Shown here: positions 17,733 to 27,379 of the stretch, in pieces
Numbering within the stretch: the stretch's first letter is position 1
Layout: each line of letters begins with the position of its first letter
From: Sphingomonas qomolangmaensis
GTDB lineage: Bacteria; Pseudomonadota; Alphaproteobacteria; Sphingomonadales; Sphingomonadaceae
Length of the DNA stretch: 64,000 bases
Assembly (NCBI RefSeq): GCF_024496245.1
Contig: NZ_CP101740.1
Span: 1,054,001-1,118,000 of the forward strand
Direction of reading: 5' to 3'
Made by a program: the position numbers and the translations under genes
The notes under the pieces: model-generated
Told to the model about the DNA's origin: nothing
Seen by the model: the letters and a program-made list of their open reading frames with translations, nothing else
Database searches by the model: none

Positions 17733-19793
17733 CTATCCGGACCGCAACAGCCCCACCGCGGCGTCGCGCTCGAACAGATACAGCGCCACCCGCGCCGCCT
17801 GCCCGCGCTCACCGCTCAAGCCCCCGTCGCGATCGACGAGCAGCCGCGCATCGCTATTCGCCGGCGGCAACAGCTCGCCGAGCATCTCGGGCGCCGCCAG
17901 CCGGAAGGTCATCTCGCCCGATTGCCGGGTGCCGAGCAATTCGCCGCTGCCGCGCAGCCGCAGATCCTCCTCGGCGATCCGGAACCCGTCATTGCTCTCG
18001 CGCATCAGCGCAAGCCGCGCGCGCGAGGTTTCACTGAGCGTTCCGCCACGCAGCAACAGGCACACCGATTTCCCGCCACCACGCCCGACCCGCCCTCGCA
18101 ACTGGTGGAGCTGCGCCAGCCCGAATCGGTCGGCATGTTCGATCACGATCAACGTTGCATTGGGCACATCCACGCCAACCTCGATCACCGTCGTCGCCAC
18201 CAGTACCCCCGCGCGCGCCTCGGAAAACCGCGCCATCTCGGCGTCCTTTTCGAGCGGCTTCATCCGGCCATGCACCAGCGCCACCGCCGCATCGCCGAAG
18301 CGCCGCCGCAACGTCTCGGCGCGCATCTCGGCCGCCGCCATGTCCGACGTCTCGCTTTCCTCGACCAGCGGGCACACCCAATAGGCCTGCCCCCCGCCCT
18401 CCAGATGCCGGCCGAGCGCCTCGACGACTTCGGCAAGCCGCTCCTCGGACAGCACCCGCGTTTCGATCGGCTGGCGGCCTGGCGGCATCTCGTCGAGCCG
18501 GCTGACGTCCATCTCGCCATATTGCGCCAGCGTCAGCGTGCGCGGGATCGGCGTCGCGGTCATCACCAGCAGATGCGGCGGCACCGCAGCCTTGGCCTGC
18601 AACAGCATCCGCTGCGCGACGCCGAAGCGATGCTGCTCGTCGACCACCACCAGCCCCAGCGCCTTGTAGGTCACGCTGTCCTGAAAAATCGCATGCGTGC
18701 CGATCAGGATGTCGATCGATCCGTCGGCCAGCCCCATCAACGTCGATTCGCGCACCCGCCCCTTGTCACGCCCGGTCAGGATCGCGACGGTGGCAATGCC
18801 CGTCAGCGTCCGCGACAGCGTCTCGTAATGCTGGCGCGCGAGGATTTCAGTGGGAGCCAGCAGCGCACCCTGCGCCCCGCCCTCGACCGCAATCAGCAAC
18901 GCCATCGTCGCCACCAGCGTCTTGCCCGATCCGACATCGCCCTGGAGGAGCCGCAGCATCGGGCGGTTCTGCGCCATGTCGCCCTCGATCTCGCCGATGC
19001 TGCGCGATTGCGCGCCGGTCGGCGAATAGGGCAGATCGAGCCGGTCGCGCAGCCGCCCGTCACCCACCAGCGTCCGCCCGCGCTTCGACCGCGCCTCGCC
19101 GCGCACCAGCAGCAGCGCGAGCTGGTTGGCGAACACCTCGTCATAGGCCAGCCGCGCACGCGCCTTTTCATCGGCGGGATCGGCGTGGATGTTCGCGAGC
19201 GCCTCGCGCCAGCCGGGCCAGCCATGCTTGGCCTTCAGGCTCGGCTCGATCCATTCGGGCAGATCGGGCGCGCGCTCGATCGCCTGCGCGGCGAAGGCGG
19301 CTAGGCGCTTCGAGTTGATGCCTTCGGCCTGCGGATAGATCGCCTCGCGCCCGCCGACGGTGCTCGCCTCCTCGGGCGGCACGACGATGTCGGGATGCAC
19401 GATCTGCAATTCCTGGCCGTACAGCTCGAGCTTCCCCGACACGAAGCGCGGCTCGCCCAGCGGGAGCAATTTCTTCACCCAGCCCGAATGGCCGCCGAAA
19501 TAGACCAGGCTGACATAATTGCCCTTGGCGTCGACCGCATGCGCGCGCGTCGGCCCGCGACCCGCGCTCGATTTATAGTCGACCGCGGTCAGCTGGATCG
19601 CGATCACCCGCCCCGCATCGGCCATGTCGAGTTCGTCGCGCGGGCAGCGATCGATCCAGCCGGTGGGCAGATGAAACGCCACATCGACCACGCGCGACAG
19701 CTTCAGCCGCTCGAGCGGCTTGGCCATCGCCGGCCCCACCCCCTTCAGGACGGTTACCTCGGCGAACAATGGATTGAGTAGATCGGGTCGCAT
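17733..19793 (-). CDS. recG: ATP-dependent DNA helicase RecG
   Basis: A 686-residue SF2 helicase that remodels stalled replication forks and Holliday junctions. Residues ~1-250 include the wedge/OB region (GVGPAMAKPLERL, VAFHLPTGWIDR). The helicase core shows Walker A GDVGSGKT, DEQHRFG (motif II), TATPIPRT (motif III) and QLRGRVGRG (motif VI). ATG 19793 matches the family start. Divergent sdhE and then mfd follow on the other strand, a neighbourhood common in alphaproteobacteria. Confidence 0.97.
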   Translation of the reverse strand: MRPDLLNPLFAEVTVLKGVGPAMAKPLERLKLSRVVDVAFHLPTGWIDRCPRDELDMADAGRVIAIQLTAVDYKSSAGRGPTRAHAVDAKGNYVSLVYFGGHSGWVKKLLPLGEPRFVSGKLELYGQELQIVHPDIVVPPEEASTVGGREAIYPQAEGINSKRLAAFAAQAIERAPDLPEWIEPSLKAKHGWPGWREALANIHADPADEKARARLAYDEVFANQLALLLVRGEARSKRGRTLVGDGRLRDRLDLPYSPTGAQSRSIGEIEGDMAQNRPMLRLLQGDVGSGKTLVATMALLIAVEGGAQGALLAPTEILARQHYETLSRTLTGIATVAILTGRDKGRVRESTLMGLADGSIDILIGTHAIFQDSVTYKALGLVVVDEQHRFGVAQRMLLQAKAAVPPHLLVMTATPIPRTLTLAQYGEMDVSRLDEMPPGRQPIETRVLSEERLAEVVEALGRHLEGGGQAYWVCPLVEESETSDMAAAEMRAETLRRRFGDAAVALVHGRMKPLEKDAEMARFSEARAGVLVATTVIEVGVDVPNATLIVIEHADRFGLAQLHQLRGRVGRGGGKSVCLLLRGGTLSETSRARLALMRESNDGFRIAEEDLRLRGSGELLGTRQSGEMTFRLAAPEMLGELLPPANSDARLLVDRDGGLSGERGQAARVALYLFERDAAVGLLRSG

Positions 19794-19863
19794 GCCTATC
19801 TGCCCCCATACACCAGCCGGCGGCCGCTTCCAGCGCCGCCGGTCTATCCGCGTTGGAGAGATG

Positions 19864-20130
19864 ATGGACCGCGATACGAAAATAAAGCGCCTGCGATTTC
19901 GCGCCTGGCATCGTGGCACCAAGGAAGCCGACCTGCTGATCGGCGGCTTCTTCGACCAGCATCACGCCGGCTGGACCGACGCCGAGATCGAGCAGTTCGA
20001 GGTGCTGATCGAGGAACAGGATGTCGATATCATGGCGTGGGCGATGGGGACGCAAGCAGTGCCCGACCACTATCGCGGCACGCTGATGCAGGCGATGGAA
20101 ACGCTCAACTACGTACCGATCGCGCGCTGA
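19864..20130 (+). CDS. sdhE: Succinate dehydrogenase assembly factor SdhE (FAD assembly)
   Basis: An 88-residue protein that promotes covalent flavinylation of SdhA. The conserved RGxxE motif appears as HRGTKEADLL near residues 15-24, followed by FFDQH and EQFEVLIE(E)QD. ATG 19864 is preferred to ATG 19861 because GGAGAG at 19855-19860 then has workable spacing. It is divergent from recG and followed by mfd after a palindromic repeat. Confidence 0.93.
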   Translation: MDRDTKIKRLRFRAWHRGTKEADLLIGGFFDQHHAGWTDAEIEQFEVLIEEQDVDIMAWAMGTQAVPDHYRGTLMQAMETLNYVPIAR

Positions 20131-20132
20131 AA

Positions 20133-20260
20133 TCTCCCCTCCCTGGAAGGGAGGGGCCGGGGGTGGGTCGAGGCCAGGCGATAGCGTCGCCGCGCATCCA
20201 CTCCATCCGTACCACGAGCACGCCACCCACCCCCAACCCTTCCCTTTCGGGGAGGGGAGC
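20133..20260. repeat. Dispersed palindromic repeat, CTCCCCTCCCTGGAAGGGAGG family (copy A)
   Basis: Inverted arms of ~38 bases (20133-20170 and 20223-20260) flank a ~50-base centre. Each arm contains its own small GGGAGG/CCTCCC hairpin followed by GGGGGTGGG. It fills the sdhE-mfd gap. Its right end, GGGGAGGGGAGC, falls about 10 bases before the mfd start and may supply the ribosome-binding site. Copies occur at 29184-29292 and, inside addB, at 39068-39196. Confidence 0.85.
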
Positions 20261-20270
20261 AAAGAGCAAA

Positions 20271-23200
20271 ATGCCCGACATCTCCACCGTTCTCGGCGCG
20301 CGCCAGCCGCTTACCCTGTCGGGCGTCGCCGCCGGCTTCGTCCCCGTCCTGCTCGCCGATCTGGCGCGTGCGGCACCCGGTGGCGCGGTGCTGATCGCGT
20401 CGGACGATGCAGAGATGCGCGCGATTGCGGGCACCGTGCCGTTCTTCGCGCCCGAAATCGAAGTGCTGCAATTCCCGGCCTGGGATTGCCTGCCCTATGA
20501 CCGCGCCAGCCCGTCGCTGCGTACCATGTCCGAACGGCTGGGCGCGCTGCACGCGATCCAGACCCGGCCCACCCGCCCGCGGCTGTTCCTGACCACCGTC
20601 AACGCCGCGACCCAGCGCACGCTCACCCCGTTCCGCATCCGCCAGCTCGTCGCGCGGCTCGCCCCCGGCGAGCGGATCTCGCTCGCGCGGCTCGCCGAAT
20701 TGCTGTCGGCCAATGGTTATCTGCGTACCGACACGGTGCATGACTCGGGCGAATTCGCGGTGCGCGGCGGGCTGGTCGATCTATGGCCGTCGGGCAGCGA
20801 TTCGGCGCTGCGGCTCGATTTTTTCGGCGACGAGATCGAAAGCGTCCGCACCTTCGACCCCACCGACCAGCGCACCACCGGGCGGATCGACGGCTTCACC
20901 CTGCTCCCCGCCTCCGAAGCTTTGCTCGATGAAGCCAGCATCAAGCGCTTCCGCAGCCGCTACCGCGAACGCTTCGGCGCCACCGCGACCGGCGATCCGC
21001 TATACCAGGCAGTGAGCGAAGGCCGGCGGCTCGCGGGCATGGAACATTGGCTGCCGCTGTTCGAGGAACGGCTCGAAACGCTGTTCGACCACCTCCCCGA
21101 CGATGCCGTCGTCGTCCGAGATGCCAACGCCCCCGCCGCCGCCGATTCGCGATTCGAGGGGATCGCCGATTATCAGGCCAACCGCGTCCGCGCGCAGAGC
21201 ACCGATGTCGGCAGCTATCGCCCGCTCGGCACCGACCAGCTTTACCTGCTCGCTGACGAATGGGCCGGGCTGCTCAAGGAAGCGCGCGCGCATCTGATCA
21301 GCCATTTCCACGAACCCGCCAGCGCCACCGTGCTCGATTTCGAAGTCGACGGCCCGCGCGACTTCGCCCCCGAACGCACCGCGCAGGCGAACGTGTACGA
21401 AGCCGTGGTCGCGCACGTCGCCAAGCTGCGCAAGGAGGGCCGCAAGCCGATCCTAGCCAGCTATTCGATCGGCGCGCGCGAACGGCTGGGCGGCTTGCTC
21501 GCCGATCATGGCCTCAAGGGCGCGGCCCATGCCGAAAGCTGGCAGGAAGCGCTCGGCCTCGCCGCAAAGGACGCGGGCAAGGTCGCGCTCATCGTCCTGC
21601 CGCTCGATCACGGCTTCACCGCCCCCGGCATCGCGGTGCTCACCGAACAGGACATGCTCGGTGACCGGCTGATCCGCCGGACCAAGCGCAAGAAATCGAC
21701 CGACGCCTTCCTCGCCGAATTGTCGTCGCTGTCGCCGGGCGACCTCGTCGTCCATGTCGATCACGGCATCGGCCGCTACAAGGGGCTGACCTCGATCCCC
21801 GTCGGGCAGAGCCCGCATGATTGCGTTGCGCTCGAATATGCCGGCGGCGACAAGCTGTACGTGCCGGTCGAAAATCTCGACGTCCTGTCACGCTACGGAT
21901 CGGGCGAGGAAGCCGCCACGCTCGATCGACTGGGCGGCGAGGCATGGCAGCGCCGCAAATCGAAGATGAAGGAGCGGATCCGCGAAATCGCGGGCGAACT
22001 CATCATCGTCGCCGCCAAGCGCGCCACCCGCCCCGGCCAGATCGCCGAACCCGATTCGAGCGGCTATCCCTCGTTCCTCGATCGCTTTCCCTATGAGGAA
22101 ACCGAGGATCAGGACCGCGCGATCGAGGATGTGCTGGGCGATCTTTCGGCGGGCAAGCCGATGGACCGGCTGGTCGTCGGCGATGTCGGCTTTGGCAAGA
22201 CCGAAGTCGCCCTGCGCGCCGCCTTCGTCGCGGCGATGGCGGGGATGCAGGTCGCGGTCGTGTGCCCCACGACGCTGCTCGCGCGCCAGCATTACACCAA
22301 TTTCAGCCAGCGTTTCGAAGGCTTCCCGATCCGCATCGGTCGCCTCTCGCGCCTCGTCCCCGCCAACGAGGCCAAGGGGGTGAAGGAAGGGCTTGCCGAC
22401 GGCCAGGTCGATATCGTCATCGGCACCCATGCGCTGCTGTCGAAGGGGATCGACTTCAAGCGGCTCGGCCTGGTCGTCGTCGACGAGGAACAGCGCTTCG
22501 GCGTGACCCACAAGGAGCGGCTGAAGGCGCTGAAGGCCGATGTCCACGTCCTGACGCTCACCGCCACCCCGATCCCGCGCACGCTGCAAATGGCGATGTC
22601 GGGCCTGCGCGACCTGTCGGTGATCCAGACCCCGCCGGTCGATCGCCTGGCGGTTCGCACCTATGTCATGCCCTGGGACCCGGTGGTGGTGCGCGAGGCG
22701 CTGCTGCGCGAGCATTATCGCGGCGGCCAGGCCTATTTCGTCACGCCCAAGATCGCCGACCTGCCCGACATCGAGGACTATCTGCGCCGCGAAGTCCCCG
22801 AAATTCGCTACGTGGTCGCGCATGGCCAGATGGCCCCGACCGAGGTCGAGGAGCGCATGTCGGCCTTCTACGACAAGAAGTTCGAGGTGCTGGTGTCGAC
22901 CACGATCGTTGAAAGCGGGCTCGATATCCCGAGCGCCAACACGATGATCATCAACCGCGCCGACAAGTTCGGCCTCGCCCAGCTATACCAGCTTCGCGGC
23001 CGCGTCGGGCGCGGCAAGACCCGCGCCTATGCCTATATGACGACGCCCGCCGAGCGGTTGATGACCGTGGCGGCCGACAAACGCCTGAAGGTGCTCTCAG
23101 ACCTCGAATCATTGGGCGCAGGCTTCCAGCTCGCCAGCCACGATCTCGATATTCGCGGCGCGGGCAATCTGCTCGGCGACGAACAGACCGGCCATATTCG

Positions 23201-23747
23201 CGAAGTCGGCTACGAACTCTACCAGTCGATGCTGGAGGAGGCGATCATGGACGCCAAGGCGGGCCGCACTCGCGACGATGGCGAATTGCAGCCCGGCGAG
23301 TTCAGCCCGCAAATCACCGTCGATGCGCCGATCCTGATCCCCGAAACCTTCGTCCCCGATCTCGACCTGCGGATGGCGCTGTATCGCCGCCTCAACGATG
23401 TCGACGATCGCCCGGGGATCGAGGCGTTCGCCGCCGAGATGATCGACCGCTTCGGCAAGCTGCCCGAGCCGACCGAGAATCTGCTGGTGCTGATGGAAGC
23501 CAAGCTCAACGCCAAGCGCGCGTGCATCGCCAAGCTCGATATTGGCCCGCGCGGGGCTTTGGTGGCGTTCCATGCCGACCGGTTCCCCAATGTCGACGGG
23601 CTGCTCGCCTATGTCGCGCGGCTCGAGGGGTCGGCGAAGCTGCGCCCCGACATGAAGCTGGCAATCACCCGCCCGTTCGCGAACCCCAAGGCAAGGCTGA
23701 ACGCCGCGCTGCAAATCACACGGGGGCTGGCAAAGGCGGCGGGGTAG
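20271..23747 (+). CDS. mfd: Transcription-repair coupling factor Mfd
   Basis: A 1158-residue protein that removes RNA polymerase stalled at lesions and recruits UvrA. Domains in order: UvrB-like N-terminal part (residues ~1-340), RNA-polymerase-interacting CarD-like domain (LSPGDLVVHVDHGIGRYKG), RecG-like translocase with GDVGFGKTEV (Walker A) and DEEQRFG (motif II), TATPIPRT, QLRGRVGRG, and a C-terminal TRCF domain. Length is typical. ATG 20271 begins the family-like sequence. A palindrome lies immediately upstream and another directly after the stop. Confidence 0.97.
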   Translation: MPDISTVLGARQPLTLSGVAAGFVPVLLADLARAAPGGAVLIASDDAEMRAIAGTVPFFAPEIEVLQFPAWDCLPYDRASPSLRTMSERLGALHAIQTRPTRPRLFLTTVNAATQRTLTPFRIRQLVARLAPGERISLARLAELLSANGYLRTDTVHDSGEFAVRGGLVDLWPSGSDSALRLDFFGDEIESVRTFDPTDQRTTGRIDGFTLLPASEALLDEASIKRFRSRYRERFGATATGDPLYQAVSEGRRLAGMEHWLPLFEERLETLFDHLPDDAVVVRDANAPAAADSRFEGIADYQANRVRAQSTDVGSYRPLGTDQLYLLADEWAGLLKEARAHLISHFHEPASATVLDFEVDGPRDFAPERTAQANVYEAVVAHVAKLRKEGRKPILASYSIGARERLGGLLADHGLKGAAHAESWQEALGLAAKDAGKVALIVLPLDHGFTAPGIAVLTEQDMLGDRLIRRTKRKKSTDAFLAELSSLSPGDLVVHVDHGIGRYKGLTSIPVGQSPHDCVALEYAGGDKLYVPVENLDVLSRYGSGEEAATLDRLGGEAWQRRKSKMKERIREIAGELIIVAAKRATRPGQIAEPDSSGYPSFLDRFPYEETEDQDRAIEDVLGDLSAGKPMDRLVVGDVGFGKTEVALRAAFVAAMAGMQVAVVCPTTLLARQHYTNFSQRFEGFPIRIGRLSRLVPANEAKGVKEGLADGQVDIVIGTHALLSKGIDFKRLGLVVVDEEQRFGVTHKERLKALKADVHVLTLTATPIPRTLQMAMSGLRDLSVIQTPPVDRLAVRTYVMPWDPVVVREALLREHYRGGQAYFVTPKIADLPDIEDYLRREVPEIRYVVAHGQMAPTEVEERMSAFYDKKFEVLVSTTIVESGLDIPSANTMIINRADKFGLAQLYQLRGRVGRGKTRAYAYMTTPAERLMTVAADKRLKVLSDLESLGAGFQLASHDLDIRGAGNLLGDEQTGHIREVGYELYQSMLEEAIMDAKAGRTRDDGELQPGEFSPQITVDAPILIPETFVPDLDLRMALYRRLNDVDDRPGIEAFAAEMIDRFGKLPEPTENLLVLMEAKLNAKRACIAKLDIGPRGALVAFHADRFPNVDGLLAYVARLEGSAKLRPDMKLAITRPFANPKARLNAALQITRGLAKAAG

Positions 23748-23756
23748 TTCCCCTCC

Positions 23757-23840
23757 CCGTTCGCATTGAGCTTGTCGAAACGCCGTTCTTCTTCTGCCAA
23801 CGCGAGAAGAACGGTGCTTCGACAAGCTCAGCACGAACGG
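23757..23840. repeat. Dispersed palindromic repeat, GAGCTTGTCGAA/TTCGACAAGCTC type
   Basis: Arms of ~36 bases (23757-23792 and 23805-23840) pair with few mismatches around a 12-base loop. The right arm contains TTCGACAAGCTCAGCACG, a sequence I know as very common between genes of sphingomonads. It lies between the convergent mfd and SnoaL-like genes, where it could end transcription from both sides. Confidence 0.85.
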
Positions 23841-23856
23841 AAAGAGGGGTTGCCGC

Positions 23857-24282
23857 TCAGCTGCTATGGTCCGCCACGATCCGCCAGCCTGTATCCTCAC
23901 TCCGGAACACCAGCGTCGTCATGCCGGTCTGGCCCTCGCCCAGCCGCCACCGCGCGGTGAGCAGCGCGTGGCCCTCGCCCAGCAGCCGGAAATCCTCGAA
24001 CACGAACGACAGCACCGGGATCGCCTCGTGCTTCGCCGCCGGGCCGAAGATCGCCGGATACCCCGCGATATAGCGGGCGCGGATCGCCGCCTTGCCACGC
24101 ACCAAACCCTTGGCCCCGGTAAAGCTGGTCGCGGGATCATCCGAATATACCGCCAGGAACCGGTCGAGGTCGCCCGCATTCCATCCTGCTGCCGAATCGC
24201 GCATCGCCGCTTCGATCGCCACCCTCGGCTCGGGCACCTGCGCCACCGCGACCAGCACCGGCACCGCCCATAATCCGATCAT
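23857..24282 (-). CDS. SnoaL/DUF4440-like (NTF2-fold) protein
   Basis: A 141-residue protein with a hydrophobic N-terminus (MIGLWAVPVLVAVAQV) that may be a signal peptide, then an NTF2-like domain: WNAGDLDRFLAVYSDD, a turn with GKAAIRARY, and C-terminal strands ending GWRIVADHSS. Such domains bind small ligands or act as enzymes or subunits; nothing visible fixes the role. Its ATG overlaps the stop of the upstream GGDEF/EAL gene (ATGA, 24279-24282), so expression is tied to c-di-GMP turnover. Confidence 0.75.
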   Translation of the reverse strand: MIGLWAVPVLVAVAQVPEPRVAIEAAMRDSAAGWNAGDLDRFLAVYSDDPATSFTGAKGLVRGKAAIRARYIAGYPAIFGPAAKHEAIPVLSFVFEDFRLLGEGHALLTARWRLGEGQTGMTTLVFRSEDTGWRIVADHSS

Positions 24283-26234
24283 TGCCGTCCCTCCACCAAT
24301 GCCACCAGCGCCGCCACGTCGACCGGGGGCGCGCACAGGAACCCCTGGAAATACTGGCACCCTTCCTTGGCCAGCAGGTCGAGCTGCACGTCGGTCTCGA
24401 CCCCCTCGGCGATCACCGCCAGCCCGAGCGAGCGCGCCATGTCGATCACCCCGCGCACCACGATCCGGTCGCGCGGGGTGCCTTCGATATCCTGGCTCAA
24501 TTGCTTGTCGATCTTGAGATAATCGAGCGGCAGTGCCTTCAGATAGGCAAGGCTCGAATAGCCGGTGCCGAAATCGTCGATCGCCACCCGGCATCCCGCT
24601 CGGCGCAGTTCGGCGAGAAGCCGCGCTGCTTCGCCGAGTTCCTCGATCAACCCGCTCTCGGTGATCTCGATCGTCAGTCGCGAACGCGGGAAGCCGCTGG
24701 CGTCGATCCGCCCGAGCAGGATATCGGCGAAGTCGGGCTTGGCCATGTCGCCCGCGGTGATGTTGATCGCCAGCCGCAATCGCCCCAGCGCCGCGGGCCA
24801 GCCCGCCGCGCGGCGCAGCGCCAGCGCCTGGACATGCTCGGACAAAGCCAGCGCAAGCCCCGCGCGGTCGGCGGCCGCGAACAGTAGCTCGGCGCCCAAT
24901 TCGCCCAGCACCGGATGCTGCCAGCGCGCCAGCGCCTCGGCCCCGACGATCGCTCCGGTCGCGATCACCACCTGCGGCTGGAACAGGATGTCGACCTGCC
25001 CCGCTTCCATCGCCTGGCGCAATTCGGTTGCCAGCCGCTCGATCTGGTCGCGCCCGCTCTCGCCCCTCCGCGAGTCAAGCGCATCGCCGACACGGCGGAG
25101 CAATGCGGTTGCGTCGTCGCCCTCGGCGCTCGCCGCGGTCGCGATCCGTGCGCCCATCGGCACCATCTCGCCGCCCACCACGAACGGCCGCCCCAGCGCT
25201 GCCCCCACCGCCAGCGTCACGCGCCCAAGGTCGTCCGCGCCCTCGCGCGTCGCCACCGCAAAATCGGCGCCGCCCAGCCTGGCGACCATCGCCCGCCGCC
25301 CCAGCACCGCCGATGCCGCCTCCTCGATCCGCTTGGCCGCCGCGCGCAGCAGCCGGTCACCTGCCGCGCGGCCATACGCCATGTTGACGACATCGAACCG
25401 CGCGAGCGTCACCACCGCGACCTGTAGCGCAGTACCCGCCAGAAGCGCGTGATCGATCCATTGCCGCGCACCCTGCTCGTCGCGCACCGCAGGCATCGTC
25501 TCGCGCAGCACCGCGCCGACGTCGGGCGGATTGCCCAGCGGCTCGACGAGCGACTGCAGCCGCCCGGTGCGCGCGTCGCGCTGCAGGTGCTGGACCACGC
25601 GACCCAGCGGCGACAGATCATGCGCGAAGGCCGTAACGGTGCCGCCGGCAAGCCGTTGTAGTGCGCGCGCGAGCATCCCGCGTTCGTCGCGCGTGATCTT
25701 ACGCAGCAGCGCGCGCACCGTCTGAGTCTCGCCCAGCTCGAGCACCGCCGCCAGCGCGGGGGTCAGCTGCACCGTCCGCCGCGCGGGGTCGTAGCGCCAC
25801 CCCAGCATGTCGGCGGGCCTGTCTTCGGCGCGTTCGGCATCGGCGATCCCGCGCCTGGCAAAACGCAGCGCGTGCAGGAACTCGGCCTCGGCGATCGGGC
25901 TGACCAGGAAATGCGTTGCGCCTGCCGAATAGAAATCGCCCAGCGCTCCAACGTCGCCGCGCGAAACGCATGCCAGGATCGCCTCGGGCCGTGACGCGCC
26001 GGCGCCCGCCAGCGCCGCTACCGCCGCCAGTCCTTGTGCCAGCGACCCGCGCGCATCTACCACCGCCAGTTCGGCGCCGCTCGCGCGAAACCGCCGCTCG
26101 ACCGCCTCGTCGCGCCGCGCCGCGACCACGCGCCAGCCGCCGCGCGCCGCCAGCGCAGCAAGTTCGTCACGCTGCCGAAACGACAGGATGAACAGCGGAA
26201 GATGGGGCGCAGCGGAGGTATCGGCTTGTGTCAC
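24279..26234 (-). CDS. GGDEF/EAL protein, probable c-di-GMP phosphodiesterase
   Basis: A 651-residue soluble protein. Residues ~10-130 look like a degenerate receiver domain, followed by a PAS-like stretch. The GGDEF-type domain reads LGGADF, so cyclase activity is unlikely. The EAL domain (residues ~400-650) keeps its catalytic residues: GAEALARW, INITAGD, TIEITES, IDDFGTG, LKIDK, AEGVET and YFQGF. I therefore infer a phosphodiesterase, possibly GTP-modulated through the degenerate cyclase domain. It is translationally coupled to the SnoaL-like gene and divergent from moaA. Confidence 0.87.
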   Translation of the reverse strand: MTQADTSAAPHLPLFILSFRQRDELAALAARGGWRVVAARRDEAVERRFRASGAELAVVDARGSLAQGLAAVAALAGAGASRPEAILACVSRGDVGALGDFYSAGATHFLVSPIAEAEFLHALRFARRGIADAERAEDRPADMLGWRYDPARRTVQLTPALAAVLELGETQTVRALLRKITRDERGMLARALQRLAGGTVTAFAHDLSPLGRVVQHLQRDARTGRLQSLVEPLGNPPDVGAVLRETMPAVRDEQGARQWIDHALLAGTALQVAVVTLARFDVVNMAYGRAAGDRLLRAAAKRIEEAASAVLGRRAMVARLGGADFAVATREGADDLGRVTLAVGAALGRPFVVGGEMVPMGARIATAASAEGDDATALLRRVGDALDSRRGESGRDQIERLATELRQAMEAGQVDILFQPQVVIATGAIVGAEALARWQHPVLGELGAELLFAAADRAGLALALSEHVQALALRRAAGWPAALGRLRLAINITAGDMAKPDFADILLGRIDASGFPRSRLTIEITESGLIEELGEAARLLAELRRAGCRVAIDDFGTGYSSLAYLKALPLDYLKIDKQLSQDIEGTPRDRIVVRGVIDMARSLGLAVIAEGVETDVQLDLLAKEGCQYFQGFLCAPPVDVAALVALVEGRQ

Positions 26235-26380
26235 GTGCGCATGGGTTCCCCCGGCACAAGGTCGCGCCGAGCCATGGGTTTAGCCGCGTCCGCCCCGCGC
26301 GCCAATCCACGCTGGCCGCCACATTGGCCCAAGGGTTCGCCACCTTGTGCCATCGCCGGGCAGGCCTTAGCTGTAGCGCG

Positions 26381-27379
26381 ATGCCGAATTCCCCCGCCCT
26401 GATCGATCGCCACGGGCGGACCATCCGCTATCTGCGCGTTTCGGTCACCGATCGGTGCGATCTGCGCTGTCGCTATTGCATGGCCGAAAAGATGAGCTTC
26501 CTGCCGCGATCGGCGCTGCTCAGCCTCGACGAAATGGCGCTGATCGCCGAACGCTTCATCGAGCGCGGGGTTAGCAAGATCCGGCTCACCGGCGGCGAGC
26601 CGTTGGTCCGCCGCGACGCGATCGACCTTGTCCGCCGCCTGGGACGACATGTCGGCACCGGGCTCGACGAATTGACGATGACCACCAACGGCACCCGGCT
26701 GGTCGAACACGCCGGTGCGCTCGCCGATGCCGGGGTGCGGCGGATCAACGTCAGCCTCGACAGTATCGACCCCGATCGCTTCCGCCACATCACCCGCCAT
26801 GGTGACCTGCGACAAGTGCTTGCGGGCATCCGCGCGGCAACCGCGGCGGGGATCGCGGTGAAGATCAACACCGTCGCACTCAAGGGGCTGAACGAAGACG
26901 AACTTCCTGCGATCCTCGCCTGGACCGTTGCCGAAGGTCACGACCTCACGCTGATCGAGACGATGCCGCTGGGCGCGATCGACGAGGATCGCGCCGACCG
27001 CTTCGTGCCGCTGACGCGCGTATTCGATACGCTGGCCCAGCGCTTCGCGCTGGTGCGCAACGCGCACGATAGCGGCGGCCCAGCACGCTATTGGCAGGTC
27101 GACGGATCGTCGACGCGGCTCGGGCTAATCTCGCCGCTCACCGGCAATTTCTGCCAGGGCTGCAACCGCGTCCGGCTGACGACCGAGGGGATGCTCTACA
27201 CCTGCCTCGGCCATGACGATTCGGTCGATCTCAAGGCGGCGATCCGCAGCGGCGGGCTTGCCGCGGTCGATGCCGCGCTCGACGAGGCGATCGCCGCCAA
27301 GCCCGCAGCGCACGACTTCAACGTCGAAGCTGGGGCCGCGCCCGCGGTATCGCGCCACATGAGCGTCACCGGCGGATGA
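26381..27379 (+). CDS. moaA: GTP 3',8-cyclase MoaA
   Basis: A 332-residue radical SAM enzyme that starts molybdopterin synthesis from GTP. The N-terminal cluster is Cys26-x3-Cys30-x2-Cys33 (CDLRCRYC); the C-terminal second cluster is in FCQGCNRVR with a third Cys in LYTCLG. The protein ends in the functionally important Gly-Gly. ATG 26381 is the family start. No molybdenum-cofactor riboswitch is apparent upstream. Its stop overlaps the nadK start (ATGA). Confidence 0.96.
   Translation: MPNSPALIDRHGRTIRYLRVSVTDRCDLRCRYCMAEKMSFLPRSALLSLDEMALIAERFIERGVSKIRLTGGEPLVRRDAIDLVRRLGRHVGTGLDELTMTTNGTRLVEHAGALADAGVRRINVSLDSIDPDRFRHITRHGDLRQVLAGIRAATAAGIAVKINTVALKGLNEDELPAILAWTVAEGHDLTLIETMPLGAIDEDRADRFVPLTRVFDTLAQRFALVRNAHDSGGPARYWQVDGSSTRLGLISPLTGNFCQGCNRVRLTTEGMLYTCLGHDDSVDLKAAIRSGGLAAVDAALDEAIAAKPAAHDFNVEAGAAPAVSRHMSVTGG

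Noticed and set aside
26235..26380. Possible molybdenum cofactor riboswitch before moaA
   Set aside because: No conserved stem-loop set of that class was recognisable in the 146-base region.
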